Shown: positions 45,651 through 54,246 of the stretch, piece after piece | Numbering within the stretch: position 1 is the first letter of the stretch | Layout of the letters: every line of letters starts with the position of its first letter | DNA from: Acidisoma sp. PAMC 29798 | Lineage (GTDB): Bacteria > Pseudomonadota > Alphaproteobacteria > Acetobacterales > Acetobacteraceae | Assembly: GCF_030252425.1 (NCBI RefSeq) | Contig: NZ_CP126994.1 | Coordinates: 248,001-312,000, forward strand | Length of the DNA: 64,000 nt | Direction: 5' to 3' | Notes under the pieces: model-generated | The model's database searches: none | What the model saw: the letters and a program-made list of their open reading frames with translations, nothing else | What the model was told of the DNA's origin: nothing | Position numbers and translations under genes: made by a program

Positions 45651-46469
45651 ATGCAAGTCATAACCTATCCGCTCGCCGTTGCCGGGCAGATCACACGCGT
45701 CATCGAAGCGGGCGATGGGCCGGCGATCCTGTTTCTGCACGGCCTCGGCGCGCGCGCCGACCGTTGGCACGGAACGGTCGCGCGCTTTGCGGCTCTCGGC
45801 TATCGCGCCGTGGCTTTCGATCTTCCCGGTCATGGTCTTGCGACAAAGGGCGCCGGTGTTCCCAACACCGTGCCGAAGATCGCCGATTTCGTGCTGGCGG
45901 TCTTAAGTGAACTTGGCATCGAGACGGTCGTGCTTGTCGGCACATCACTCGGTGCGCATATCGTCGCAACCGTCGCTTGCAAAAAACCCGCGATGGTGCC
46001 GGGCCTCGTGCTCGTCGGCGCCCTCGGCATCGCGCCTCTGGCGCAGGAGGTTGCCGAGTCGATCCGCATCAATGTGAAGGCGCAGGACAAGGTGCGTATT
46101 CGCGCCAAACTGTCTTTCGTCATTGCCGATCCCGCGCTCATCACGCCTGCTTTGGTTGAGGAAGAGTGGCGCATGAACGGATCGCCGGGCGCATTGGAGA
46201 GTTTCACCGTCATCGGCGATTATCTCGCCGACGGCATCGCGAATGACTATGTCGCGGAGCAGCTTTCGGCGCTGTATCCGCCCGAGAAACTGCTGCTGGT
46301 CTGGGGTAGTGAGGACAAGGCGGTGCCTGTGAGCGTTGGGCACGCCTGTCAGCAGGCGCTGGGCGGCCCGGATCTGGTGTTGATCGATGGCGCCGCCCAC
46401 GCGCCCTATTTCGAACAGCCGGCGGCTTTCGACGCGCCGGTCGTGGCCTTCATCGCCTCTCTCCTTTAG
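45651..46469 (+). CDS. Alpha/beta hydrolase
   Basis: 272 residues. HGLGARADRW (oxyanion region, about 30-39), nucleophile LVGTSLGAHIV with Ser about 99, acid Asp in WGSEDKAVPV, His in DGAAHAPYFEQP. Eighth and last gene of operon A, 13 bases after the RidA-like gene. By position it could hydrolyse an amide or carbamate released by ring opening, by analogy with RutD after RutA/RutC; this is inference. Its stop overlaps the convergent alcohol dehydrogenase gene by four bases. Confidence 0.85.
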   Translation: MQVITYPLAVAGQITRVIEAGDGPAILFLHGLGARADRWHGTVARFAALGYRAVAFDLPGHGLATKGAGVPNTVPKIADFVLAVLSELGIETVVLVGTSLGAHIVATVACKKPAMVPGLVLVGALGIAPLAQEVAESIRINVKAQDKVRIRAKLSFVIADPALITPALVEEEWRMNGSPGALESFTVIGDYLADGIANDYVAEQLSALYPPEKLLLVWGSEDKAVPVSVGHACQQALGGPDLVLIDGAAHAPYFEQPAAFDAPVVAFIASLL

Positions 46470-47491
46470 GGAACCAAGACGATCCGGCCAAGGATGCTCT
46501 GTGCTTCCATGGCCGAGAAGCCTTCCGCGAAAGCGGTGAGCGGCAGGGTGCGGTCGATCAACGGCCGCACCACGCCCTTTGCCACCAGATCGACGATTTC
46601 GTGGAGATCGGTCAACGTCGCGCCGACAGAGCCGATGACATGGGCTTCCCGCACGATGATGCCGATGGGATGGACGCGAAACTCATCGGTGGAATAACCG
46701 ATCAGCACCAAACGACCGCGCCGTCGCAGCATCGCGACGGAGGTCCGCATCGTGCTCTCCTTCCCGACGAGTTCAAAGACGACATCGGCGCCTTCGCCGG
46801 TCACGCGCATGACTTCGGCGGCGGGATCGGCGATTGCGGCAGCATCGATCGTCGCCTCTGCACCGAGAGACATCGCGAGGGCCAAACGCTCCGCGCCCAG
46901 GCCGATGGCAATGACACGCCCGCCGAGATGTCGCGCATATTGCAACACCGCGAGACCGACGCCACCGGCGCCATGGACGACGACCCAGTCGCCAGGCGTG
47001 ATATCGGCAAGCTTGCCGGCGTGAACCGCCGTGGTGCCGGCACAACCCATCGGCGCGATATCGGTGAGGGAGACGTGATCGGGAACCGTCACGCAGTTGC
47101 GGGCGCGCACAACCATATACTCGGCGTAACCGCCATCACTGATGAAACCTGGCTGCGCCGCGACTTGCGGGCAAAGATGCTCGTCCCCCGCCGCGCAATA
47201 GGCGCAGTGCATGCAACCCTCGTAGTAATAGACCACCACACGCTCACCGATTCGCGTTGCATCCACATCCTCGCCGACGGCGTCGATGACGCCGGCGACC
47301 TCATGGCCGATGGTAAAGTCGCGGCGCCCGAGATCGAGCAATCCGTCACGCAGATGCAATTCCGTGTGGCACATGCCGCAAGCGGCGACGCGAATGCGCA
47401 CCTGCCCAGGACCAGGCTCGGGGATTGCCACCGCACTGAGCACGAAGGCCTCGCCCGGCCCGCGATAGCGCACCGCTGACATTGTTTTCAT
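46466..47491 (-). CDS. Zinc-dependent alcohol dehydrogenase (MDR family)
   Basis: 341 residues. Catalytic zinc ligands CGMCHTE (C37) and GHEVAG (H62-E63); structural zinc motif CMHCAYCAAGDEHLC with four Cys; Rossmann VHGAGGVGLAVLQYA. Starts could be the ATG at 47491 or three codons later. It is divergent from the aldehyde dehydrogenase gene, and the shared 233-bp region has two GntR-type operators. Together they could oxidise a hydroxymethyl group to a carboxylate, for example on a hydroxymethylpyrimidine. Confidence 0.9.
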   Translation of the reverse strand: MKTMSAVRYRGPGEAFVLSAVAIPEPGPGQVRIRVAACGMCHTELHLRDGLLDLGRRDFTIGHEVAGVIDAVGEDVDATRIGERVVVYYYEGCMHCAYCAAGDEHLCPQVAAQPGFISDGGYAEYMVVRARNCVTVPDHVSLTDIAPMGCAGTTAVHAGKLADITPGDWVVVHGAGGVGLAVLQYARHLGGRVIAIGLGAERLALAMSLGAEATIDAAAIADPAAEVMRVTGEGADVVFELVGKESTMRTSVAMLRRRGRLVLIGYSTDEFRVHPIGIIVREAHVIGSVGATLTDLHEIVDLVAKGVVRPLIDRTLPLTAFAEGFSAMEAQSILGRIVLVP

Positions 47492-47585
47492 TTCGCAATA
47501 CCGCCTTCGATCGTTTCGTCATGCATAAGCGGTGCAAAGACGGTGCCGAGGAAATTGCCTCAAAACCCGACTCGTGCCGGAGGAA

Positions 47586-47595
47586 TTGCATGCAA
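47586..47595. promoter_or_regulatory. Predicted GntR operator B1
   Basis: Perfect palindrome TTGCATGCAA, a TGYATRCA variant, 95 bp upstream of the alcohol dehydrogenase ATG and 52 bp from operator B2. Confidence 0.5.
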
Positions 47596-47615
47596 AAACG
47601 GCATAATATGATTCC

Positions 47616-47647
47616 TTGACACTGTTTGGGGGCAAATATGTATACAA
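47616..47647 (+). promoter_or_regulatory. Aldehyde dehydrogenase promoter with overlapping GntR operator B2
   Basis: TTGACA (47616-47621) is a full -35 consensus. After 17 bases the sequence TGTATA serves as a possible -10. The palindrome ATGTATACAA (47638-47647) covers that -10, which would let the regulator block RNA polymerase directly. The ATG is about 75 bp further on. Confidence 0.55.
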
Positions 47648-47724
47648 AACTTTAGCGTGTGGGTGAGGCCCGGGGTATCATCGCTGGCCGGTTGCGACCC
47701 GACTGATTTTGGAAAGACGCCATC

Positions 47725-49224
47725 ATGCTGATCCCCGATCCTAAGACCTTGATGAGCGAAGCGGCGTTCCGCTTCGTCAATGAGAGTCACAAGCTGCTCA
47801 TCGGCGATCGCTGGTTGGATGCGCAAAGCGGCGCAACCGTCGATGTCATCGACCCCGGCACGGGCCGGGTGATCGCCAAAGTGCCGGCAGCCGACAGCGC
47901 CGATGTCGATCTTGCCGTGGCGGCCGCACGCGAGGCCTTCGACAACGGTCCCTGGAGCAGGATGACGGCCTCCGCGCGGGGCAAGCTGATCTGGCAATTC
48001 GCCGATTTGATCGAGGCGAATGCGCGATCACTCGCCGAAGTCGAATCGCTCGACACCGGCCGCGCGCTGTATGAATGCCAGATTGTGGACGTGCCAGGCT
48101 CGGTCGAGATGCTGCGCTACATGGCGGGCTGGGCGAGCAAGATCAACGGCGAGACGATGAATGTCGCCATGCCGTGCGACTTCCATACCTATACGGTGCG
48201 GGAAGCGGTCGGCGTCGTCGCCATCATCGTGCCCTGGAACTATCCGCTGGAACTCGCGGTCTGGCGGATGGCACCGGCACTCGCCGCCGGTTGCACCATC
48301 ATCCTCAAGCCGGCCGAGCAGACACCGCTCAATGCCATCCGTCTGGGACAATTGGCGCAGGAATGCGGCTTCCCGCCCGGCGTCATCAATGTCGTGACGG
48401 GCTACGGGGAGACGGCCGGTGCCGCGCTGTCCGCGCATATGGATGTGGACGCAATCTCCTTCACGGGCTCGACCGAGACCGGCCGCCTCATCGTCAAGGC
48501 CGCCGCCGGCAATATGAAGCGAGTGTTCCTCGAACTCGGCGGCAAATCCCCGGCCATCGTCTTTGCGGATGCCGATCTCACTGCCGCTATTCCCGGTGTT
48601 GCGGGATCGATCTTCTTCAGCGCCGGCCAGGTTTGTACAGCGGGCTCGCGTTTGTTGGTGCATGCCTCGATCTTCGACCGCGTGGTCGCGGGTGTCGCGG
48701 AGATTGCCGCCACTATGACGCTCGGCCACGGCCTTGCGGCTGGCACGCAGCTCGGGCCGCTCGTCTCCTCCGATCAGATGGACCGTGTCAGCGGCTATCT
48801 CGATGCGGGACGGCGCGACGGCGTCACCATCGTCACGGGCGGCCATCGGGTCGGCACCGAAGGCTATTACATGCAGCCGACGGTGATCACCAATACCTCA
48901 GCGCAGATGTCGATCTATCGCGAGGAGGTGTTCGGACCCGTGCTCTGCGCGGTACCTTTCGACGATGATGATATGGACCGCGTTGCTGCCATGGCGAATG
49001 ATACGGTCTATGGCCTCCATGCCAGCATATGGACGCAGAATCTGCGCCTTGCCCATATGATGGCACGCAAGGTCAAGGCCGGGAATGTCTGCATCAATAC
49101 GCATAACTTCTTCGATCCGGCTTTCCCGATGGGCGGATACAAGCAATCCGGCTGGGGCCGCGCGTCTGGCTTCCAGGCGATCGAGCATTACACGGAAGTG
49201 AAGGGTGTGGTGGCGAAACTCTAG
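47725..49224 (+). CDS. NAD(P)-dependent aldehyde dehydrogenase
   Basis: 499 residues of the ALDH superfamily. VVAIIVPWNYPLELAVW (about 160-176), ILKPAEQTP, FTGSTETGR (cofactor), catalytic Glu in LELGGKSP (about 268) and catalytic Cys in SAGQVCTAGSR (about 303), then EVFGPVL and GGYKQSGWG. Betaine/gamma-aminobutyraldehyde-like in overall sequence. First gene of operon B, followed after 54 bp by the GntR regulator. Probably acts after the divergent alcohol dehydrogenase. Confidence 0.94.
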   Translation: MLIPDPKTLMSEAAFRFVNESHKLLIGDRWLDAQSGATVDVIDPGTGRVIAKVPAADSADVDLAVAAAREAFDNGPWSRMTASARGKLIWQFADLIEANARSLAEVESLDTGRALYECQIVDVPGSVEMLRYMAGWASKINGETMNVAMPCDFHTYTVREAVGVVAIIVPWNYPLELAVWRMAPALAAGCTIILKPAEQTPLNAIRLGQLAQECGFPPGVINVVTGYGETAGAALSAHMDVDAISFTGSTETGRLIVKAAAGNMKRVFLELGGKSPAIVFADADLTAAIPGVAGSIFFSAGQVCTAGSRLLVHASIFDRVVAGVAEIAATMTLGHGLAAGTQLGPLVSSDQMDRVSGYLDAGRRDGVTIVTGGHRVGTEGYYMQPTVITNTSAQMSIYREEVFGPVLCAVPFDDDDMDRVAAMANDTVYGLHASIWTQNLRLAHMMARKVKAGNVCINTHNFFDPAFPMGGYKQSGWGRASGFQAIEHYTEVKGVVAKL

Positions 49225-49278
49225 GCATCAGGCTCTGGCCCGATTTCGCTTTGACGCGGATCGGGCTAGCATCGCGCC

Positions 49279-49959
49279 ATGAGCACTCACGATTCCAAGC
49301 CCAGTCCGGCCTCTGCCCCGACATTGGCGGTCTCTCTTTATAACGAGATCATCAGCGAGATTCATTCCGGCAAAATCGTGCCGGGTGCGCGGCTGGAGGA
49401 GATCGAACTGGCAAGCCGCTACAACGTGTCGCGTACGCCGGTGCGGGAGGCGCTGAGAAATCTCGCTGTGACTGGTGTGGTGGAAATCCGGCCACGTCGC
49501 GGCGCGATTGTCGTCGATCTCAGTAAAGCGCATCTGCGCGACATTCTCGAAGTCGTCGCGGATCTGGAGGCGATGGCCGCGCGCTATGCCGCGCTGCGCA
49601 TGAATGCAGACGCGCGGCAGGCCTTGCGGACGGTGCATGAAAGCATGGGCGCCATCGTTAAAGCAGATGACGTGCATGAGTTCGACCGACTGAACGTCAC
49701 CTTCCATAAGCTTGTCCATCAAGGATCACAGAATCTGGTTTTGCGAGAGCAGATCGAGAATATGCGGCTTCGCACAATTCCCTACACGCGCATGGAATTC
49801 ATCAGCAGCCACGATCGTGCGGCGGCGTCCTTTTCCGAGCATGACACCATCGTGCGGGCGATTGTACGCGGGGACGCCGAAATGGCTTTTCACGCCATGC
49901 GTGCCCATGTCGTGCAGGCCGGCTCCGTGCAGGAAGACATTACGCCTGTCGAATCCTGA
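49279..49959 (+). CDS. GntR-family transcriptional regulator with FCD domain
   Basis: 226 residues. N-terminal winged helix: LYNEIISEIHSGKIVPGARL and ELASRYNVSRTPVREALRNL (about 41-60). C-terminal FCD ligand domain with metal-binding residues in HEFDRLNVTFHKLVH, SFSEHDTIV and MRAHVVQ. FadR/VanR-type relatives bind TNGT-Nx-ACNA palindromes. Three intergenic regions nearby, including the one just downstream of this gene, each have two TGYATRCA sites, so this protein is the likely local repressor. Effector presumably an acidic pathway intermediate. Confidence 0.92.
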   Translation: MSTHDSKPSPASAPTLAVSLYNEIISEIHSGKIVPGARLEEIELASRYNVSRTPVREALRNLAVTGVVEIRPRRGAIVVDLSKAHLRDILEVVADLEAMAARYAALRMNADARQALRTVHESMGAIVKADDVHEFDRLNVTFHKLVHQGSQNLVLREQIENMRLRTIPYTRMEFISSHDRAAASFSEHDTIVRAIVRGDAEMAFHAMRAHVVQAGSVQEDITPVES

Positions 49960-49969
49960 AGACTGACGA

Positions 49970-49979
49970 GTGTATGCAA
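49970..49979. promoter_or_regulatory. Predicted GntR operator C1
   Basis: GTGTATGCAA with core TGTATGCA, eleven bases after the GntR stop codon and 62 bp from operator C2. Confidence 0.5.
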
Positions 49980-50031
49980 AAGTCTCGCTAAACGCGACCG
50001 AACCAGTATGGCATGCTTCCTGCATCGTTCT

Positions 50032-50041
50032 TTGTATACAA
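50032..50041. promoter_or_regulatory. Predicted GntR operator C2
   Basis: Perfect palindrome TTGTATACAA, 45 bp before the GTG start of the ThiY-like binding-protein gene. Confidence 0.62.
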
Positions 50042-50085
50042 CATTGTGGTGTTGTGGCGATCAACTCAAACCTAAGGATGGTTCC

Positions 50086-51042
50086 GTGCTGCGGAAATTC
50101 GGTCTCATAGTCGCGCTGCTGCTCGGTGTCGCCCCCTTGGCTTCGGGAGCGGCCCGCGCTGATGACAAGCTGACGGTTTTGCTGGATTGGTTCGTCAACC
50201 CAGACCACGCCCCGCTCTTCGTGGCGCAGTATATCGGCGCCTACAAGGCAGAGGGCTTGGACGTAAAGTTTATCGCCCCCGCCGATCCGTCCATGCCGCC
50301 GCGCCAGATCGCGGCCGGGCAGGGTGACATCGCCCTCAGCTACCAGGCGCAGCTGTCGCTTCTGGCGGCGCAGGGCCTGCCCGTCATTCGCATCGGCACG
50401 CTGATCGACATGCCGCTGAATACGCTGACGGCAACGTCCACGACCGGCATCAAGACGATGGCCGATTTCAAGGGCAAGAAGATCGGCTTCTCGGTGAGCG
50501 GCGTCGAAGATGCCGAAGTCGGCGCCATGCTGGAGCATGCCGGCCTGAAGCTTTCGGACGTGACGATGGTCAACGTGAACTTCGCTCTGGTGACGGCGTT
50601 GATGTCCCATCAGGTCGATGGCGTCATCGGCGCCTATCGCAACTTCGAGGTCAATGAGTTGAAGGAGAAGGGCTTCACGCCCGTCGTCTTCTACCCCGAA
50701 GAAAACGGCCTGCCGATGAATGACGAGTTGATCCTCATTGCCAACAAGAAGAACGTCAACGATCCGCGTATCGAACGCTTCCTCTCGGCCGTGCAGATCG
50801 GCACGCGCTATCTCATTGATCACCCGCAGGAAATGTGGGATCGGTTTGCCAAGGATCACCCCGATCTCAATAACGACTTGAACAAGAAGGCATGGTTCCA
50901 GACCATTCCGATGTTCGCCAAGAACCCCTTCCTGCTCGACGAATATCGCTACAAGACCTACGAGACCTTCATGTTTAAGAGCCATCTCGTCGACAAGGAT
51001 CTGCCGCTCGCCGACTACGCCACGCAGATCGAGCAGAAGTAG
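50086..51042 (+). CDS. thiY: ABC transporter substrate-binding protein, ThiY/NMT1-like
   Basis: 318 residues from a GTG that has AAGGA seven bases upstream. It begins with a clear signal peptide (LRKFGLIVALLLGVAPLASG, cleavage after ARA). The NMT1/THI5-like fold opens LTVLLDWFVNPDHAPLFVAQ, the Trp/Asn/His region typical of pyrimidine-precursor receptors, and has the GQGDIALSYQAQLSL phosphate-loop-like turn. Family members bind N-formyl-aminomethyl-methylpyrimidine or HMP. The ATPase and permease are 10 kb upstream. The neighbouring formamidase-like and TenA genes support a pyrimidine ligand. Confidence 0.85.
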   Translation: MLRKFGLIVALLLGVAPLASGAARADDKLTVLLDWFVNPDHAPLFVAQYIGAYKAEGLDVKFIAPADPSMPPRQIAAGQGDIALSYQAQLSLLAAQGLPVIRIGTLIDMPLNTLTATSTTGIKTMADFKGKKIGFSVSGVEDAEVGAMLEHAGLKLSDVTMVNVNFALVTALMSHQVDGVIGAYRNFEVNELKEKGFTPVVFYPEENGLPMNDELILIANKKNVNDPRIERFLSAVQIGTRYLIDHPQEMWDRFAKDHPDLNNDLNKKAWFQTIPMFAKNPFLLDEYRYKTYETFMFKSHLVDKDLPLADYATQIEQK

Positions 51043-51049
51043 GCTTTCC

Positions 51050-51361
51050 ATGTATCGGATCGACCCCAAGGCCCTGCATCTTGCGCGTGAGTTCCGCGAC
51101 AACCCGATCGGGCATCACAGCCCCGATCTGGAACTGGTGCTCAATGTGTTGCGGGCTGGGTCGATCCAGGGAAAGTATTGTCTTGTTTGCACCAAGCCTT
51201 TTCAGGAATGGCGTCTCGCGCGGCTTTCGGGCACGCGCGGGGTACCGCCCGAGATCCTGCACAATCGGGTCTATCATTCCATCGTTGAAGCCGAGTGGGA
51301 CGTTTTTAAGCGTCGCTGGTTTGACGCCACGGGCCATACCATCGACGATGCGGAGCTTTGA
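51050..51361 (+). CDS. N,N-dimethylformamidase-like small (alpha) subunit
   Basis: 103 residues. Resembles the small subunit of bacterial dimethylformamidase in the NPIGHHSPDLELVLNVLRAG, IQGKYCLVCTKPFQEWRLAR and FKRRW segments; the known subunit is about 130 residues. It starts seven bases after the thiY-like stop, and the large subunit starts three bases after its own stop. No independent catalytic residues are expected. Assignment rests on remembered sequence similarity plus the adjacent large subunit. Confidence 0.78.
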   Translation: MYRIDPKALHLAREFRDNPIGHHSPDLELVLNVLRAGSIQGKYCLVCTKPFQEWRLARLSGTRGVPPEILHNRVYHSIVEAEWDVFKRRWFDATGHTIDDAEL

Positions 51362-51364
51362 GGC

Positions 51365-53521
51365 GTGAAGACAATTCTGGGCTATAGCGACCGCTTCACC
51401 GTCGGGGCGGGTGACAGCATCGCCTTCAAGATCAGTAGCGAGCGCGAGGAGCCTTTCGACCTCGATATCCGCCGCATCATTCATGGCGACGTCAATCCGG
51501 CGGGGCCGGGTTACCAGGATGAGGCGGTGCCAAGCGCCGTTGCGGGCCGCTATCCGGGTCGGCGGCAGACCGTTCAGGCGGGGTCCTTCATTCGTATTCC
51601 ACGACACAAGGCCTTCGATGGACTGGCCAGCTTTCGACTTGACCTGTCTCTCTGGCCGACCACGGTCGAGAAGCCGGGCCAGGCCATTGCGAGCCTCTGG
51701 GATGCGCCTCGGTCGGCGGGCTTTGTCCTGTTGCTCGATGCTGGGCTGCTCCGCTTGCGGCTAGGGGACGGCACCGGCGCGATGGCTGAGCTGACATTTC
51801 CGAGCGCTGTCGCGGCGCGGACCTGGTGCCACATCACCGCGCGCTTTGATGCCGCAAACGGAACCGCATCTCTTTGCGTGGCGGAACACCCAGCAGAGGA
51901 GAAGGTGGCGTTGCGTAGCCTCGGCGATCCTGCTGCAGACCTGCTGTTTGCCGCGATGCCACGGACCTCAGGTGGCGGTGAGACCGGCTTCTACAACGGC
52001 AAGATCGAAGCGCCACGCCTCTACGGCACCCGCGATGCCTCAATCGGCGCCTGGGACTTTTCGCAGCAAATGTCATGCGAAACCATTGTCGACACCTCAC
52101 CCAACGCTTGCCACGGCACCATCGTGCAACTGCCCTCGCGCGCCGTCACCGGGTCGAACTGGCGTACGGAGACGCGCGCCTGGACCGATGCGCCCTCCCT
52201 CTATGGCGCCATTCATTTTCACGATGATGACATCGCCGATGCCGGCTGGACGGAGTCCGCTGTCTGGACCGTGCCGGCAGGTTTGCGCAGCGGTCTCTAT
52301 GTCGCGCGGCTGACGACCGGGACGGATGAGGATGCAATTCCCTTCGTCATTCGCCCCACACCGACGGCAGGCCTCTCCGACAGGCTGCTGCTGGTCCTGC
52401 CCAGTGCTAGCTACATCGCCTATGCCAATGAACATCTTGCGATGGATGCGGCCCTTGCGGAACGCATTCACGATCATCTGCCGGTCTTCACGCCTGAGGA
52501 TATCTATCTCGCTGAACACAGGGAGCTTGGCGGTTCGCTGTATGACCGCCACTCGGACGGCAGCGGCATCATGACGTCGTCGCGTCTACGACCGGTGCTG
52601 AACATGCGGGCAAAATATCAGTCCTGGCTCGGCGGGGGCGTCGGTTCCTCACTGTGGCAGCTCAACGCCGATACCCATATCATCGGTTGGCTCGAACAGC
52701 AGGGCATCGCCTATGATGTGGTGACGGATGAGGATCTGCATGAGGACGGCGATGCCATTCTAGCACGCTATCGCTGCGTTATGACGGGCACTCATCCGGA
52801 ATACATTTCGACCGCGATGCTCGATTCCATCAATACCTTTCAGGGGCGTGGCGGCCGCTTGATCTATATGGGCGGTAATGGATTCTATTGGCGGATCGCC
52901 TTCCATCCCACGATCCGTGGCATCATCGAAGTGCGGCGCTGCGAAGTCGGCAATGGATGGATCACGCCGCCGGGCGAATCCTACCATGCTTTCAACGGCG
53001 AATATGGCGGCTTGTGGCGACGGATTGGGCGGCCGCCACAAATGACTCTGGGCATCGGCTTCATTGGCCAGGGCTTTGATATCTGCTCCCATTACAGACG
53101 AATGCCAGGCAGCCACGATCCGCGCGCCGCCTTCATCTTCGACGGCGTAACGGAGGAGATCATTGGCGATTTCGGCCTCATCGGCGGCGGGGCTGCCGGC
53201 ATCGAGCTGGACAGCGCCGATCCTGAGCGCGGCACGCCGCCCCATGTGCTGGTGCTTGCGCAATCCGAGAACCATACGAACACCTATTTGCCGACAGTCG
53301 AAGCTCTGCTCATCAACTATCCCGGCCAGGGCGCGCAGCAGAACACCATGGTCCATGCCGACATGGTGTTCTTTGAAACACCCTCTGGGGGCGCGGTCTT
53401 CTCCACCGGATCCATTGCCTGGGCCGGCAGCCTGTCGCATGAGGGCGGCGTCAATGCGGTGTCCAGAATCACCGCCAATGTCGTGCGCCGATTCCTTCAT
53501 CCGCACATCTTCGAGGTCTAG
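51365..53521 (+). CDS. N,N-dimethylformamidase-like large (beta) subunit
   Basis: 718 residues from a GTG just after the small-subunit stop. N-terminal part contains a LamG-like beta-sandwich (about 70-230). The C-terminal catalytic region has CVMTGTHPEYISTAM with His477 and Glu479, equal in spacing to the Fe ligands His519/Glu521 of dimethylformamidase, then RLIYMGGNGFYWRI. A Tyr in SLYDRHSDGSG (Y393) is the likely third ligand. The family hydrolyses an N-formyl amide to formate and amine. Here, between a ThiY-like receptor and TenA, deformylation of N-formylaminopyrimidine is an attractive inferred role. Confidence 0.85.
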   Translation: MKTILGYSDRFTVGAGDSIAFKISSEREEPFDLDIRRIIHGDVNPAGPGYQDEAVPSAVAGRYPGRRQTVQAGSFIRIPRHKAFDGLASFRLDLSLWPTTVEKPGQAIASLWDAPRSAGFVLLLDAGLLRLRLGDGTGAMAELTFPSAVAARTWCHITARFDAANGTASLCVAEHPAEEKVALRSLGDPAADLLFAAMPRTSGGGETGFYNGKIEAPRLYGTRDASIGAWDFSQQMSCETIVDTSPNACHGTIVQLPSRAVTGSNWRTETRAWTDAPSLYGAIHFHDDDIADAGWTESAVWTVPAGLRSGLYVARLTTGTDEDAIPFVIRPTPTAGLSDRLLLVLPSASYIAYANEHLAMDAALAERIHDHLPVFTPEDIYLAEHRELGGSLYDRHSDGSGIMTSSRLRPVLNMRAKYQSWLGGGVGSSLWQLNADTHIIGWLEQQGIAYDVVTDEDLHEDGDAILARYRCVMTGTHPEYISTAMLDSINTFQGRGGRLIYMGGNGFYWRIAFHPTIRGIIEVRRCEVGNGWITPPGESYHAFNGEYGGLWRRIGRPPQMTLGIGFIGQGFDICSHYRRMPGSHDPRAAFIFDGVTEEIIGDFGLIGGGAAGIELDSADPERGTPPHVLVLAQSENHTNTYLPTVEALLINYPGQGAQQNTMVHADMVFFETPSGGAVFSTGSIAWAGSLSHEGGVNAVSRITANVVRRFLHPHIFEV

Positions 53522-54244
53522 ATGATGAACCAATCCTCCCCCGATGGGACACCCGTGATCGACTTAGACTTCGGTTTGTTCGGCCGACTGCGCCGTGAGT
53601 CTGGGGATGCTTGGCAGCGTTATGTGCGCCACCCTTTCCTCACAGCCTTGGGCGCGGGCACTTTGCCACTTGAACAGTTCAAGAACTTCCTCGTGCAGGA
53701 CTACCTCTATCTCATTCAATATGCGCGGGGTTATGCCCTGGGTGGCTATAAGAGTGAGAGCCTTGCCGAGCTGCGCGGGGCCGGACGTATGATGACGGCG
53801 ATCCTCGATGTCGAAATGCCGCTTCATGTCAGCTATTGCGCCGAATGGGGTCTGACCGAGGCGGAGATGGCGGCCGCGCCTGAAGATATGCGCATGATTG
53901 CCTATACAAGCTTCTTCCTGGAGCGCGGCATGGCGGGTGACAAGCTCGACCTCGACGTCGCGCTCATCCCATGCATCGTCGGCTACGCCGAAATCGCCGC
54001 ACGGCTTTTGGCGGATCCCCAGACGGTGCTGGAGGGCAATCCCTACCGACCCTGGATCGAGGCCTATACGGGCCACGAGTACCTCCAAGCCGTGCAGGCT
54101 TCGATCGAGGCATTGGACGTGCTGGGTGCGCGTCGCGGTGCGGAGGCGCGCTATCCGTCCCTGCTCAAGACCTTCCGCACCGCATCGCTGCTGGAAGCGG
54201 ATTTCTGGGATATCGGTTGGCCCGACGCCGTGATCGCGGACTGA
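53522..54244 (+). CDS. tenA: TenA-family thiaminase II / aminopyrimidine aminohydrolase
   Basis: 240 residues, all-helical TenA fold. Compared with Bacillus TenA, every active-site position is kept: D60 and Y63 in VQDYLYL (D44, Y47), Y128 in IAYTSFF (Y112), nucleophile C151 in ALIPCIVGYAE (C135), Y182 in WIEAYTGHEY (Y163) and E225 in LLEADFWD (E205). It therefore should hydrolyse 4-amino-5-aminomethyl-2-methylpyrimidine to HMP. The gene starts directly after the formamidase-like stop and ends two bases before the flavin monooxygenase gene. Confidence 0.93.
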   Translation: MMNQSSPDGTPVIDLDFGLFGRLRRESGDAWQRYVRHPFLTALGAGTLPLEQFKNFLVQDYLYLIQYARGYALGGYKSESLAELRGAGRMMTAILDVEMPLHVSYCAEWGLTEAEMAAAPEDMRMIAYTSFFLERGMAGDKLDLDVALIPCIVGYAEIAARLLADPQTVLEGNPYRPWIEAYTGHEYLQAVQASIEALDVLGARRGAEARYPSLLKTFRTASLLEADFWDIGWPDAVIAD

Positions 54245-54246
54245 TC

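Noticed and set aside
49726-51102. 458-codon minus-strand frame opposite the GntR end and ThiY-like gene
   Set aside because: Both plus-strand genes have clear domains, signal peptide and ribosome-binding site; the antisense frame has none.
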